Of a stretch of 64,000 bases of DNA, positions 1 through 10,500 are shown one piece after another. Below the pieces are notes generated by a model, which had not been told where the DNA came from, did not search any database, and saw only the letters and a list, made by a program, of their open reading frames with translations. Each line of letters starts with the position of its first letter. Position 1 is the stretch's first letter. The position numbers and the translations under genes are program-made. Origin of the DNA: Yponomeuta sedellus (taxonomy: Eukaryota > Arthropoda > Insecta > Lepidoptera > Yponomeutidae); contig OW203721.1 of the NCBI GenBank assembly GCA_934045075.1, positions 196,001-260,000 of the forward strand. The letters run 5' to 3'.

Positions 1-31
1 TATATTTATAAAGTTACATTTATACAATTAT

Positions 32-1951
32 TTATCTCATTTCATCTATACTATCTTTTAAATATTCTTCTATCGTATAATAACATTTTGAAATTAGTAT
101 TTTCTTTAAATCTTTATTGAAACTGTAGTCGTTATTTAATTCTTTCAGGTGATTTGGGAGTTTATTATAAATTTTTATAGCCATTACCAGTGTACTGGAA
201 GAGTGTAATTGCATTCGAGAGGTGGGTAATAACAATTTATTTTTGTGTCTTATGGGTCTTATAGTGACATCTTCTTTTTTTATGAAAAGTTCTTTATGTT
301 GTCTGACAAATTTTGAAATTTCTAATATGTAAATAGATGTTAAGGTAAGTAGGTTATAATTTATAAAATATGGTTTACAACTGTCGGTATTCACTATATT
401 TGCCATTATTCTAACCAATTTTTTTTGCTGGGTGAAGAGTTGCGGTGCGTCTGTACTGTTACCCCACATTATAATTCCATACGACAGCCAGGCGTAAGCG
501 TATGCGTAATAAGTTAAGAGGGCTGTTTGCACATTAGTTGTTTTTTTTACTTCTCGAAGACCGTATGCGAAGGATGACAATTTTGATTTATTTTTTTGTA
601 TATGTGCTTTCCAATTAATGTGCTTATCTATAATTAATCCTAACAATGATATATTATCAACTTGTTCTATTTTAAACCCATTAAACGATATATCTATGTT
701 TAATGAGCGTTTTTGATATGGGTGGAAAGTAATAATTTTTGTTTTTTGGAAGTTAATTTCTAAATTGTGTTTATTTAGCCATTCATTCGTGTCAAAAAGC
801 ATAGTATGTAATTTTGAATTTATAATTGTGCTATCTTGGCATGATGTGAGCAGAGAGATATCGTCCGCGAATAAAATACATGAGTCGTCCAAAATTTTGG
901 GTAGATCGTTGATATATATTAAAAATAATAAACTACCAATAACACTGCCTTGTGGAATAGATGCATTAACAATTATTTCTGACCTTATCTTTTCAATTTG
1001 TTTTAGCTCGTAGTTGTGAAACTCAATTTTTACTGACTGTTCTCGGTCTTTTAAGTAGGAAGCAAGCCATGCGTGTGCTTCTCCACGAACTCCTATGCCA
1101 TATAGTTTATTCAAAAGGATTTTATTTTGAACTTTGTCGTAAGCCTTCGACATATCGAGCAGCAAACCGACTGCATATTTTTTGTTATTAATTATTTCTA
1201 ATGCTTCTTGAATAAATTTAAATACTGCTGTTATTGTAGATCTTTTTTTCCGAAAACCATATTGACATTCATCAAATATCTTGAACTTTTCACAGAATGA
1301 GTAGATACGGTTAAACATAACTCTTTCGAAAATTTTTGACGCTGTGGGTAACAATGCAATGGGTCGGTAATTGTTAGGGTCAGATTTTTTGTTCTTTTTA
1401 TGTAATGGTTTTATTAGAGCTACTTTAAGTTTATCTGGGAAGATGCTTTCCTTGAATGATTGATTTATTAACATAGTGAACGGTTCAGTTAGCTCTTTTG
1501 CACATTTTTTTATTAAGGATGGGGGAAGCTCATCAAAGCCATGACTATTTTTATCATTTAGGTTCTTGATGATTTTAAAAATTTCTTTTTCTTCTACCGG
1601 TCTTAGAAACATTGAATTTTCCGTAGGTTGAATAACGGAATATCCTTTTCGAACGGGTTTCTTAGGGTCTTGTGTGTTGCCTATCGAGGAGAAAAAATTA
1701 TTAAATAAGTTAGCTATTTGTTTCGGATCTGTAATTCGCGTCTGGTCTAGTTGTAAGGTTATATTATTTTTCTCCTTTTTAAATTTTTTGTTAGTTCTTT
1801 CATTTATAATACTCCACATACATTTAGTTTTATTATTAGATTTTTTAATTTTATTTATATATTGCAGTTTTTTTGCAGTTGCGATAGTTTTTTTAAGTAT
1901 CTTTTCGTAGTGTTTATAATATTTGGTTATTATTTCGTTGTTAGCTTGCAT
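32..1951 (-). pseudogene. Non-LTR ORF2, reverse transcriptase half (frame-shifted from the endonuclease)
   Basis: Reverse transcriptase that would copy the element's RNA at the nicked target. The fingers motif YRPIALLPTASKIFERV is followed by the motif A aspartate in LLLDMSKAYDKV, the PQGSVIGSLLF motif, and the catalytic FADD box at about residue 361. The C-terminal part ends with the IKIYNKLPNHLKEL pattern typical of CR1-like elements, and there is no RNase H domain. The methionine at 1951 is only the first ATG in this frame; the true protein is continuous with the upstream endonuclease. A net one-base shift within the region around 1941-1975 separates them. The ORF ends with TAA at 32-34. 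Confidence 0.92.
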
Positions 1952-3032
1952 TGAAAAAATTTTTAGTAATCTTTTGTTTTGATTGTTTAATACCTATAGT
2001 TAGCCAGTGTTTTTTAAATATTTTATTTATTTTGATATTTTGTATTGGGATTTGTTCATTTAGGATTTGTAGTAAGGTGGCGTTAAAAGAATTATAGTTT
2101 TCATTAACATTATTATCTTGTTTTATAGTATCATGCCAGTTTATTGATTTTAGCTTAGATTTGAAATTTTCTATATTTTTACTATGAAATAATCTTTTTT
2201 TTATGTTCCATTGTATTTGAACGCTCGTCCTAGATGTCTGTAAGGCTAATATTGTTGCGGCGTGGTCAGAAAGTCCAAAATCTTCTACTTTTGTATGTGT
2301 TATTCCCTTTTTGAAGTTTGTAAATATTAAATCTATGCATGAAGATATAGATGGAGTTACATGTGTAGGGTGATTTATGTGTTGAAAAAAATTATGTTCC
2401 TTCATTAAATTTAAGAAATTATTTGTTTTTGTATTTTTTTGCAATATGTTAATATTAAAGTCACCTCCTAATATTATTTTTAATTTATCATATTTATTTT
2501 TTATGTGATGGAGTATTTTTTCTAAATGTTTAAAAAATGTTTCTTCCTCTCTTCCGTTCCAGTACATCGTTACAATCAAAATATTTTCTTCTATTAGTTC
2601 AGTAGCACAGACTTCTATAACATATTCTACTGACAAATTAGCTACATCGGTCCTGTCAATGCTTTCGATATGATCTTTGATAATTATGCATGTACCACCA
2701 CCTCGTTTTAATTCCCTACAAAACGAGGCTGCAATTTTGTATTGGTTGAATTGTATATATTTTAATTTCTCTTTGGTAAGCCAAGATTCTGATATTCCGT
2801 ATGCCTTGTATACGTTTCGATTATTGTCCATAAAAGCTTCCATGGTATCCTGTTTGTTGTAGAGGCTTTGGAGATTCTGGAACATTATTTCAAAATTATT
2901 GTCTGAATCAATGAAATGTTCTATTATTCTGCTGGGATTCGTTGCTGCTTTTTGATCTATTTTCTTGAAATGAAGTTGTCGTTGTCGGTGTCTCTTTTGT
3001 GTTTTCGTTGTTGGTGACTTGTTTCCCTTCAA
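1941..3032 (-). pseudogene. Non-LTR ORF2, N-terminal endonuclease half
   Basis: Endonuclease/exonuclease/phosphatase (APE-type) domain that nicks target DNA for target-primed reverse transcription. Visible conserved pieces are the asparagine in MFQNLQSL, the glutamate in GISESWL, GGDFNINIL, and the terminal GLSDHAATIL with its Ser-Asp-His triad. The frame ends in a TAA after the conserved HWLTIGIKQSK stretch, where other elements of this group continue into the reverse transcriptase linker, so the stop results from a frameshift and is not a natural end. The start at 3032 lies inside ORF1 in a different frame, consistent with an overlapping ORF2. Confidence 0.9.
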
Positions 3033-4146
3033 TAAATAATTTGTTGTTTCGTATCACTGCATGTAATCCGTTTGCTCTTGCTAAGAGCATTTCTTGTTTT
3101 AATATAATTCGTGCTTTTCTGTCTTTCTCATTTAGATGTTCTGTTATGTTGATATCTGTTCCTTGAAAGTAGTGTGCATTTTCCTTTAGGTATTTTGTCA
3201 TTCTCTTGCTGATCAGTTCAATGACAAGTGGCCGGGTTTTATTATTGATGTATCTTCCTATCCTATATGTTTCTTCTATATATCCATGCAGGTCTATGTC
3301 GAAGAATTCTCGGAATAAGTTAATGATTCTTCTGTCGAGGTCTCGTTCATTTTCTTTGTATATCTCATTCAGCCCGTATATCACAACTTTTCTGTCGCTA
3401 TTTTCACATGTCTTTGTGACATCTTGATGATATGTTTTTTCTTCTATTTTTTTAATTTCTTTCTTCATTACTTCAGTTTCATTTTCAAGTATTTTTATTT
3501 TATTCTCTAGTTGTAACACTTTATCTTTAGTTTCTTTGTTTTGTATCTCCACTATTTTAAATTGTTTTTTGAATTCCTCTCTTATGCTGCTAATAGCTTT
3601 ATTTAATTCCTCTTGCATTGTTTTTTGAATTTGTGTTGTTATTGATTTGTTGTTTTCCTTTAGTTTTTGGGTGATTAAGTCGCTTAAGATTTCCAGGGTT
3701 ATTGTTTTTTGCAGGCCTGTAGTCCCTGAATTTTCATTGTTAATTGTATCTCCTAAATAGCTAATGTCTTCCGAGTCAGAATCACAGGTAAAATGGTTTT
3801 TTCTTCTATGTGTGACATTTTCAGATTTTTTTTCTTGTTTGTCATCTTGCGACTCAGGTTTTCCTTCTATTTGGGATGGTTTTGGTTGTGTTTCCGACAT
3901 TGCGGAAGAGATATTTTCTTTCTGCTGATCGTGAGGCCTACGTATAGGGGTGTCGTCTCTTATGGGTCTTCGCTGAGTGATCTGTGAGCAGCTAGGACAA
4001 AGCCATGTTTTCAACAACTTGGCTTTGTTCTGTAAAAAGCATGTCTTCGTTATATTATGGCAGCTGTAGTGGTTATGACCCTTGCATCCTACGCATACTA
4101 TTTGCTCTCCTAGCATGATTGTTTTGTTGCATATTGTACAAATCAT
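2908..4146 (-). CDS. Non-LTR ORF1 (PHD-finger, coiled-coil RNA-binding protein)
   Basis: 412-residue gag-like protein that would package element RNA. Residues 3-53 carry a zinc-binding Cys/His series (CTIC, CVGC, HNHYSC, CPSC) that fits a PHD finger, as found in ORF1 of several CR1-group elements. Residues about 75-130 are charged and low in complexity. About 155-250 is a Lys/Glu-rich heptad region likely to form a coiled coil. About 255-370 resembles an RRM-like nucleic-acid-binding region (VVIYGLNE and a GRYIN/RPLVIEL block). The C-terminus is rich in Asn, Thr and Ser. The reading frame is intact. The GC-rich block upstream supports 4146 as the start. Confidence 0.85.
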   Translation of the reverse strand: MICTICNKTIMLGEQIVCVGCKGHNHYSCHNITKTCFLQNKAKLLKTWLCPSCSQITQRRPIRDDTPIRRPHDQQKENISSAMSETQPKPSQIEGKPESQDDKQEKKSENVTHRRKNHFTCDSDSEDISYLGDTINNENSGTTGLQKTITLEILSDLITQKLKENNKSITTQIQKTMQEELNKAISSIREEFKKQFKIVEIQNKETKDKVLQLENKIKILENETEVMKKEIKKIEEKTYHQDVTKTCENSDRKVVIYGLNEIYKENERDLDRRIINLFREFFDIDLHGYIEETYRIGRYINNKTRPLVIELISKRMTKYLKENAHYFQGTDINITEHLNEKDRKARIILKQEMLLARANGLHAVIRNNKLFIEGKQVTNNENTKETPTTTTSFQENRSKSSNESQQNNRTFH

Positions 4147-4400
4147 CGTGGTGTGGTTAAAATCTCCAATATTTTTAGGTAATGAATTAATCTGCTATCC
4201 CGGTCTTTCTTAAGCTTGAGCTGTTAAAACGTACCTCGAAGTTTGTTCGCACCCAGCCACACTGTTATCGCAGATCCTGAGTAGTAGCCGCCGTCTGCCG
4301 CGGGTCGTGGTCGTCGCGGTGTAATGTAGCTGCCGTGGATCGCGAGTAGTGGCCGCTCAGCTCGCCGATGAGACGGAACAACAAAAACAAGCGGCAGCGC
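4147..4400 (-). promoter_or_regulatory. Probable 5' UTR / internal promoter of the non-LTR element
   Basis: GC-rich stretch (mainly 4250-4400, rich in CCGCCG and CGTCGCGG) directly upstream of ORF1 in otherwise AT-rich DNA. LINE 5' UTRs often carry an internal promoter. The exact 5' end of the element is not visible. Confidence 0.4.
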
Positions 4401-5420
4401 AGGGTAGGAGATGTGAGGATTACCGTTCGAACTTGAGATGAATTTGATGTTATCTCACTAACGCGGATATATTTTGTAGTGTGGTATAACTTATTATAGA
4501 GAGAATATTATTGTCGACTTAATTGTGCCAATGGATATCGGTGACGACGCTTTTTTAAACACGATTTGATTTAAATCGACGGAGCTATAAATTGTGTGTC
4601 TATCACTTGTGACGCGCGAACGAACTCCCTTAGCGAACTAAAAGAAATTAATAAAATAAAATACCTAATTATTTTTTGTAAGATAATTATTGTTTTAAAA
4701 AATATTTAACTGTATAAAAGTAGTTTTAAAAGCCCCGTTCATGCACGAACCTAAATATGATTTATTTCAGGCAAAGGACTTAGGTGTGGCATCCTTATTA
4801 TCTGAAATCACTTTATCTTTAGTGACATCTATTTCCAGGATATGAACTAAATTTATAACGCCATCTCTCCTGAAACTACAAAAACTACTTGAACCAAAAT
4901 TGTCGTGGGGCGCCATCTCCATCTAAGTTTGAGAAATAGCTGATTGTTATGCTACTTGATTAAAAATACACGTCTTACGAGAACACAAAATGAAATGGCA
5001 GTGATTCGCGATTTTATAGCGTAATAATATTATCTATTACTCATTTTTTTGTTTGAAGCTTGAACACTCTGGCATCATATCAACCAGGTTAAGTTTTTTG
5101 ATTACATTGATACGTTTTTATTATTTGCTTTTAATTTTTTCACGGGTTTGGCCCATGTTAATCTTCGGTACAAATGTAGACACAGGTATTTTACTTGCGT
5201 TTTACGTGCGCTTTATGTTGCGTGCCAGTTGGTAGGAATTTCTTGCCATAATCACAGGGCCGCAGTCACCTTTTCTTAGGGTAAAGGTAATCTGCTGCGT
5301 GGAATTTGACACGTTTTATTCTCCATTGTTTCAGCCATCTATTTTATTCAACTGCACTTGCAGTTCTGGGAAATTTAGCTGTATTTATGTTAGCTTTCGT
5401 ATCTGTAGTGATTTCTCGTG
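4401..5420. other. No gene recognised
   Basis: AT-rich sequence with only short chance reading frames. No splice-bounded exon, repeat boundary or RNA gene was identified. Confidence 0.5.
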
Positions 5421-5424
5421 TCGT

Positions 5425-5705
5425 CACGCGCAGGCCCTGTCAGAAAACCAGTGGTCTCGGGTTCATATCCCGTGACAATATGCTGAGACAGCGGCCTTTT
5501 TATAACCATAACACACATTGGCATCAATGTATGTAATATTATAAAAGTTATAAACTGTTTGTGTCTGCATGTTAGTCTAGTCTATTATTTATTACAGTCT
5601 ATGTTAGTTAAGTGTATTTAAATCTTCCTTTCTATGTTGCCATTCATATCGTATGGTCTATTTGGTGTTATGATTTATGAATAAACATTTCTTATTCTTA
5701 CTCTT
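5425..5705 (+). repeat. tRNA-like SINE relic with AATAAA-containing tail
   Basis: A box-B-like sequence (GGGTTCATATCCC) near 5459 is followed by about 230 bp of AT-rich body and a tail reading AATAAACATTTCTTATTC. This layout suggests an old tRNA-derived SINE. The head is weak, so the assignment is tentative. Confidence 0.4.
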
Positions 5706-5860
5706 ACATCACACACACTAATATCATAAAGGCGAAAAAGTTTGTGAGTATGTTTGTTACTTCTTCACGCCTGGATACGTTCACATAGGCTACGTTTTAC
5801 TGCAGGAAAATATCTTATTCCCATTGGAAAATCGATAAACCGCAGGTAACACCACGGGGC

Positions 5861-6234
5861 GCTCGTGGCCTAGGCGAACCGAGTGATTGGAATCAAACAC
5901 TTGGTTAAGCAACAACAGGCGCGGTCAGGCACGGGATGGGTGAGCGTCCCGTGACTAACGCTAGTGGCATTTTTCCGAGCGCTTCCGTGCTTGGCAAGGC
6001 ACGTTAAGCCGTTGGTGCCGGCTGTCATATAATGGCAGTCGCTAGTCGTTCAGCTATGTCAGAGGCCTTATGGGTGGCTTGATAACTTCTGACAGTAAGA
6101 CCCGCCACTGCCACACCACTTACAATCCTCCACCAACCCGGAATTGGCCCCCGTGGTGGAGTATGGCCTAACCTTCCTGCGATGCAGGAAGAGACTCGTG
6201 CCCCAGCAGTGGGGACATACAAGGGTTGATAACG
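5861..6234 (+). mobile_element. 5S-rRNA-like SINE, complete copy with 13-bp target duplication
   Basis: The 374-bp element is bounded by identical 13-bp copies of AACACCACGGGGC (5848-5860 and 6235-6247). Its head at 5903-5943 contains GGTTAAGCAAC and GATGGGTGA, separated as in the internal control region of 5S rRNA genes, so it looks like a 5S-derived (SINE3-type) retroposon. The body carries the block TAAGCCGTTGGTGCCGGCTG and ends with CCCCAGCAGTGGGGACATAC then TTGATAACG, without a poly(A) tail. Partial copies occur at 26130, 33010, 39183 (minus), 52105 and 54838. The 5S relation is inferred from motif spacing. Confidence 0.75.
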
Positions 6235-6399
6235 AACACCACGGGGCCGGCTAGTTTGTTTATAGAACCTAGTTAAGAAGTGCTCGTTTGACCACAGGTG
6301 AACCCATCTGCGTCGCGCCAGCCGCTGACCTCGTCACAGGCCTTCCTAGAGCTGCAGAAGCGCGAAAGCGACATCTAATAAAAAGAGATTTGGTGAATA

Positions 6400-6685
6400 T
6401 TCAATCAATCAAATAATTTATTGTTAATTCATGAGGCTGTAACTGTAATTGAATAATAGTAATATAATAATAATAACTTCCCCACAACACCATTACTTGC
6501 CCTGGCCCCAAACTGGGATACCCTGTGTTATGGTAACCAGATGAGGACATCATAAACATGGAAATACACCCAGACTGAGGCATGATTGTTGAACTGATCT
6601 AATAAGGCGGCCTCCAGTGGGAATCAAACCCACGACCTCTGTTTCGGTAGTGAAGCGTGTTAACCGTTCGACCATCGAGGAAAAA
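6400..6685 (-). repeat. tRNA-derived SINE (family D)
   Basis: Minus-strand tRNA-like head at 6608-6680 with a box-B-like GGTTTGATTCC, followed downstream by a body shared with copies near 36555-36730 and 52800-52900 (the block around ACAGGGTATCCCAGTTTGGG). The tail is AT-rich. It is a relic with no coding capacity. Confidence 0.55.
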
Positions 6686-7399
6686 ATGCATAGATGTCAT
6701 TGTAAGAATTTTGAAGATACCCATGCCCCAGCAGTGGGGACTTACACTAGTGACTTACTAAGTGTTGAAATTAATTATCATGTAGCTTATACATCAAGTT
6801 TTCAAAAAGGGGCAGCTATCTATTATGTGGTAGGTTACATTTTCAGATTTAATCCAGCGAATTCTATTTCTTTGTAGTATACATTGAGTCTGATAAATCG
6901 TCTGTATAATGTGGTCTTTGATAGTACTGTGTAATTAATTAGCCAACTGTGCTGGCTACTTTTAATGAACTTACGCCATTTTACTAAGCATTTACACAGA
7001 AAATCAAGTGCGACCTGATGAGGTACAGTAATAGAGATCCTATTGCAACCCTTCCGGTAATTTAAAAGGTATATTTGAGTTACGAAAATAGTTGTGTGAA
7101 TGTAGGTAAGTTGAGCGGGTGTGAATGTGAGTGCTATTCGGCAGAGCGCCAGTTTAAAAACGATTGTTAGCTGAGCCACGGCGAGGCATGGCTGTACGGG
7201 GCCGCTTCCCACAACGAATAGTCTCACTATGCCACACTGCAGGCCTCCCTTCATGAAGGGACCCAAGCCTGCTTAGAGCACTGCCGCTTTTCTGGCAAGT
7301 TAAAGACTAGGAGTAATCTCACGGCGTTGCCTCGTCGTTGTCCAACAAGCATGCGGCAAATCTTACGACACAAGAAACCGCAAGTGTGTTGTGCTGCAG

Positions 7400-7590
7400 G
7401 CCCAGCGGGCGGCATGGCGTTTCTGCTGCTATACCCGGCGGTGGCGGTGCTGGCGCTGCTGGTGATGCTAGTTGTGCTGGTGCTGCTCCGCTGCGGCGCG
7501 CGCTGCTGCGGGCTGCGGCACGCCGCCTTCGCCGACGCCGACGCCTGGGCCGACGACGAGGCCTACGAGCAGAAGGTCTCCTACGCTTAG
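7400..7590 (+). CDS. Possible 3'-terminal exon of an unrecognised membrane protein
   Basis: I do not recognise this gene. A GC-rich block begins after a good splice acceptor (TGTTGTGCTGCAG, ending 7399) and stays open to TAG at 7588-7590. It encodes a strongly hydrophobic, Leu/Val-rich segment of about 23 residues (MAFLLLYPAVAVLALLVMLV and onward), then a Cys/Arg patch and an acidic tail ending DEAYEQKVSYA. This fits a single-pass membrane anchor with a short cytoplasmic tail. GC and codon use match the PAN3 exons and differ from the surroundings. An ATG at 7414 in a good context means it could also be a 58-residue standalone protein. Upstream exons were not found in this window. Confidence 0.5.
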
Positions 7591-7599
7591 CCCACGGGC

Positions 7600-10500
7600 C
7601 AACTCTCGCTAGCACTGCAGTTCCGTCCTTCAAAGAATGCCGATGACGTTTTAGTTCAGCTGCGAAAGTCCAATAATGATAGTGCGCAATTCGTACCGCA
7701 GCAACATTAATTAAGTCTCTGCAATACAGACTTGCCTGCCATTTTCTCCTTTAGTGAATAAGCTTCATTTTAATGCTAGTGGAAAACTACAACTGTGTTC
7801 GTATGAGTTTGAGTGTAAATGTAAAATAGATAGTGAATAGTTTTGGAAAACAGTCCTGTTTGTCACGGCATTCTTTGAAAAACCCTGGTGTTAAAAACGT
7901 TTTACTTAAAAGCCATGACACATACTTACACTACGCATTGATTCTAAATGATATTACATTCCTTGTTTTTAATTCGGCAAATAATCGCATCGAAACTGAA
8001 GTAGTATACAAAGTTACTTCTGAAATGCGCACAGTGTATTCGGACTCGAAAGGTATTTTTATTGATATTATAAACATATCAATTGCCTTCACGTATCTAC
8101 ACAGAAAATAATGTTTCACTTTCTCTCAGGCCACCGGCTCCTTCCAACTGAGGTTATTTTTGCCTGTGGCTCATTTTATTCGGTTGTAATGTAGTTAAAA
8201 CATTATACAAGTACTTTTCTATAAAATGAACTGCATTATACTACATTTTAAATCAGCTAGGTATTTGTCGCCGTAACTGCAATATGATAGGCCTTATAGC
8301 ACAAACATCAGTGTTAGTTAATACAATAAACTGTATGCAGGTGTCGAGCTTCAATTATGATCTTTTACCACCGTAATGTAAGTTAACTGTATTGTTTACT
8401 CTAAATACTTATTAACATAGATTGTAAGTTTTATGGAATGACATACATATTAATAACGTATTGTAAACAAGATCTGCGAAAAGAATTAGGTTCACATAAA
8501 TCACATTTTCGTCGGTGGTCGGGTCCTAGACACACATATGTTATCCAGAATTAAAATGTGAATAAATTTTAGTCAAGGACCTATAAACCATCAGTCTCGT
8601 TTATAAACACACGATTCCTCTAATAAAAGCCTCCTTAGAGGCAGTTTTTATAATCTGCGGTTACAGTTTCCCTTCTATCTTCAACCTATTATTATGTCCC
8701 CACCAGGGGTGCGGGTCTCTTCCCTAAGGAATGTTTTCCCTGTAGCACAGACTATTTCATGTTTAAAGGAATCGTGTTTTCATAAATATGACTATGTTCA
8801 CTATACATCTAGTAAATGCATTTTTTATTTCTATGTTATTGATGTAATTTGATTCTTCGATAAACATTATAAAATACGTCTGAAAAATAAAATAGAACTG
8901 ATAAAGGCTGATACTATCTGTAATTTGCCTTGTGCAATGTAATCCGTCCATTTTTTTAAATAAAGGTATGTAAAATACTTACTTTATTTACTTTCTAATC
9001 CTAAACTTTAATTTTAATGGAGCCGCAATATTTAACATACACATTTTAAATGAATTTAATGTAATAATTTACAGTATTACCACAGGTATTACTTCAAAAA
9101 TACACTGAGGAAAAAACTAGAGGAATACAATTAAAATCCCTGAGTATACTTTAAACTTTATTTCTGTTAGAAAAAAATATACACTTACACTCGTAATCAT
9201 TCCAAAATATTCATTTTCAATTGCAAGGAGCCAGAGTGCCTCCGCACTTCATAGTTCCACATGCATCCGCATGTTCCGAGCACAGCAGCTGCGCTGTACC
9301 GGCGCCTACCTACATGTACCTAAATAAATAACTAATCCATAGAACATACTTTAAAGACCAATTAAATAATAATGCAGCTAACGCTTGGCCCTTCCCGCGC
9401 TGCAGTATGACAGGCTGGTGCCATGAACTCTTTACGTTACATCCAGATGATAGTTTTTTAGCGGCACTGCAGCCTGACTCACAATCTCGAGGCAAGCATT
9501 GCAGAAACGAAAAAAAATTATCAGTTGTGCTACTTATTCGGACTGTGAAACGGAATACGTCGGGAGAAGGGCCGGGAGCCGTGTCCCTGGACGCCACTAC
9601 GACTGTTATTGCTCTTCTATTGTGGTCGTCCAGCGAAGCCGGGTTGTAACAGTTTTTCATTAGCATAACGCGATACCGGTGTCAAATAACGACATTGAAA
9701 TAGAACGGTACCTTGTATCCGTTACGCGATTTCGGTTGAAGCGCGTCGCACGCGGCCGTTAGCGAGCACTCTTTCCCGTAACCTTTACAAATTTTCAGTA
9801 ATTTTGGGTATGGATTCCTAAGTATTATAAAAATACCTTAATGTTCGGGTTATTAAGTCCCTGGGCTTATCGTCAGAGAATCCCTCCAGAAAGCTCACCG
9901 CGAGTACGCAGTACAAACACCACACGGAAACCAGATTACGTGCCCTTTCTAAAGTACTCATTGCTAAGCTGATGTGACCTTGTGTATATAACCTTCCCAA
10001 ATATACGACTTTTTAAATCGAACTGTTGTGATTGCCTGACCAAATCCTGAGCGATTTTAGTATGGAATTTGACAGTTACAAGATCGGAATCGCTCAGGAT
10101 TTGGTGGGCGTAGTGGGCTGGGCTCAAGAATGTCCGGTACCTACTCAACAAAGCGTAAGAAACCCTTAGTGGAATCTTACTATGTATCGTGGCAAAGGAT
10201 ACCGATACGCGGTCCAAAGCGATTGAGTGTTTAGCATACAAGAAAATGCCGGAATAGTTGTTTATGTCAACCCCATGGGAGCAAGTGCAACAAGATTTTT
10301 ATAATTAAACTTGATATTATTTCAAACAACTGCAAAACGCTCGAGTATGGACTAAGGACACGAGTTATTGCTATGCCCCAGCGCTTATGCTATGAAAGGC
10401 TCCCAGTCATACAAAGCCAGGCACACCGGCGAGGCGCGGGGAGCGGGCTGCTGGAAGATAGTTGCGATGCTGACGTCTGAGGGTTCACGTTTCACCTATC

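Larger units (their letters stand above)
32..4146 (-). mobile_element. CR1/Jockey-group non-LTR retrotransposon, nearly full length
   Basis: Three overlapping minus-strand reading frames lie in the order ORF1 (zinc finger and coiled coil), endonuclease, reverse transcriptase, which is the standard order for a CR1/Jockey-group LINE. ORF1 and ORF2 overlap by about 125 bp. The GC-rich stretch at about 4250-4400 upstream of ORF1 probably belongs to its 5' UTR or internal promoter. The 3' end runs off the left edge of the window, so no tail or target duplication can be seen. All catalytic motifs are intact, but ORF2 is split by one frame change near 1941-1975, so this copy is probably dead unless that is a sequencing error. 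The exact clade is inferred, not proven. Confidence 0.9.

Noticed and set aside
1941..1975. Programmed -1 frameshift at a T_TTT_TTC run between endonuclease and reverse transcriptase
   Set aside because: The run exists in the correct phase, but a -1 slip leads to a stop within a few codons; joining the two halves needs a net +1 change, so mutation or sequencing error is more likely.
6835..7266. 143-codon minus-strand ORF
   Set aside because: No domain, no exon-like composition and overlap with repeat sequence; probably chance.
7319..7646. Arg/Ala-rich ORFs on both strands at 7319-7646
   Set aside because: They are other-frame shadows of the GC-rich exon at 7400-7590.
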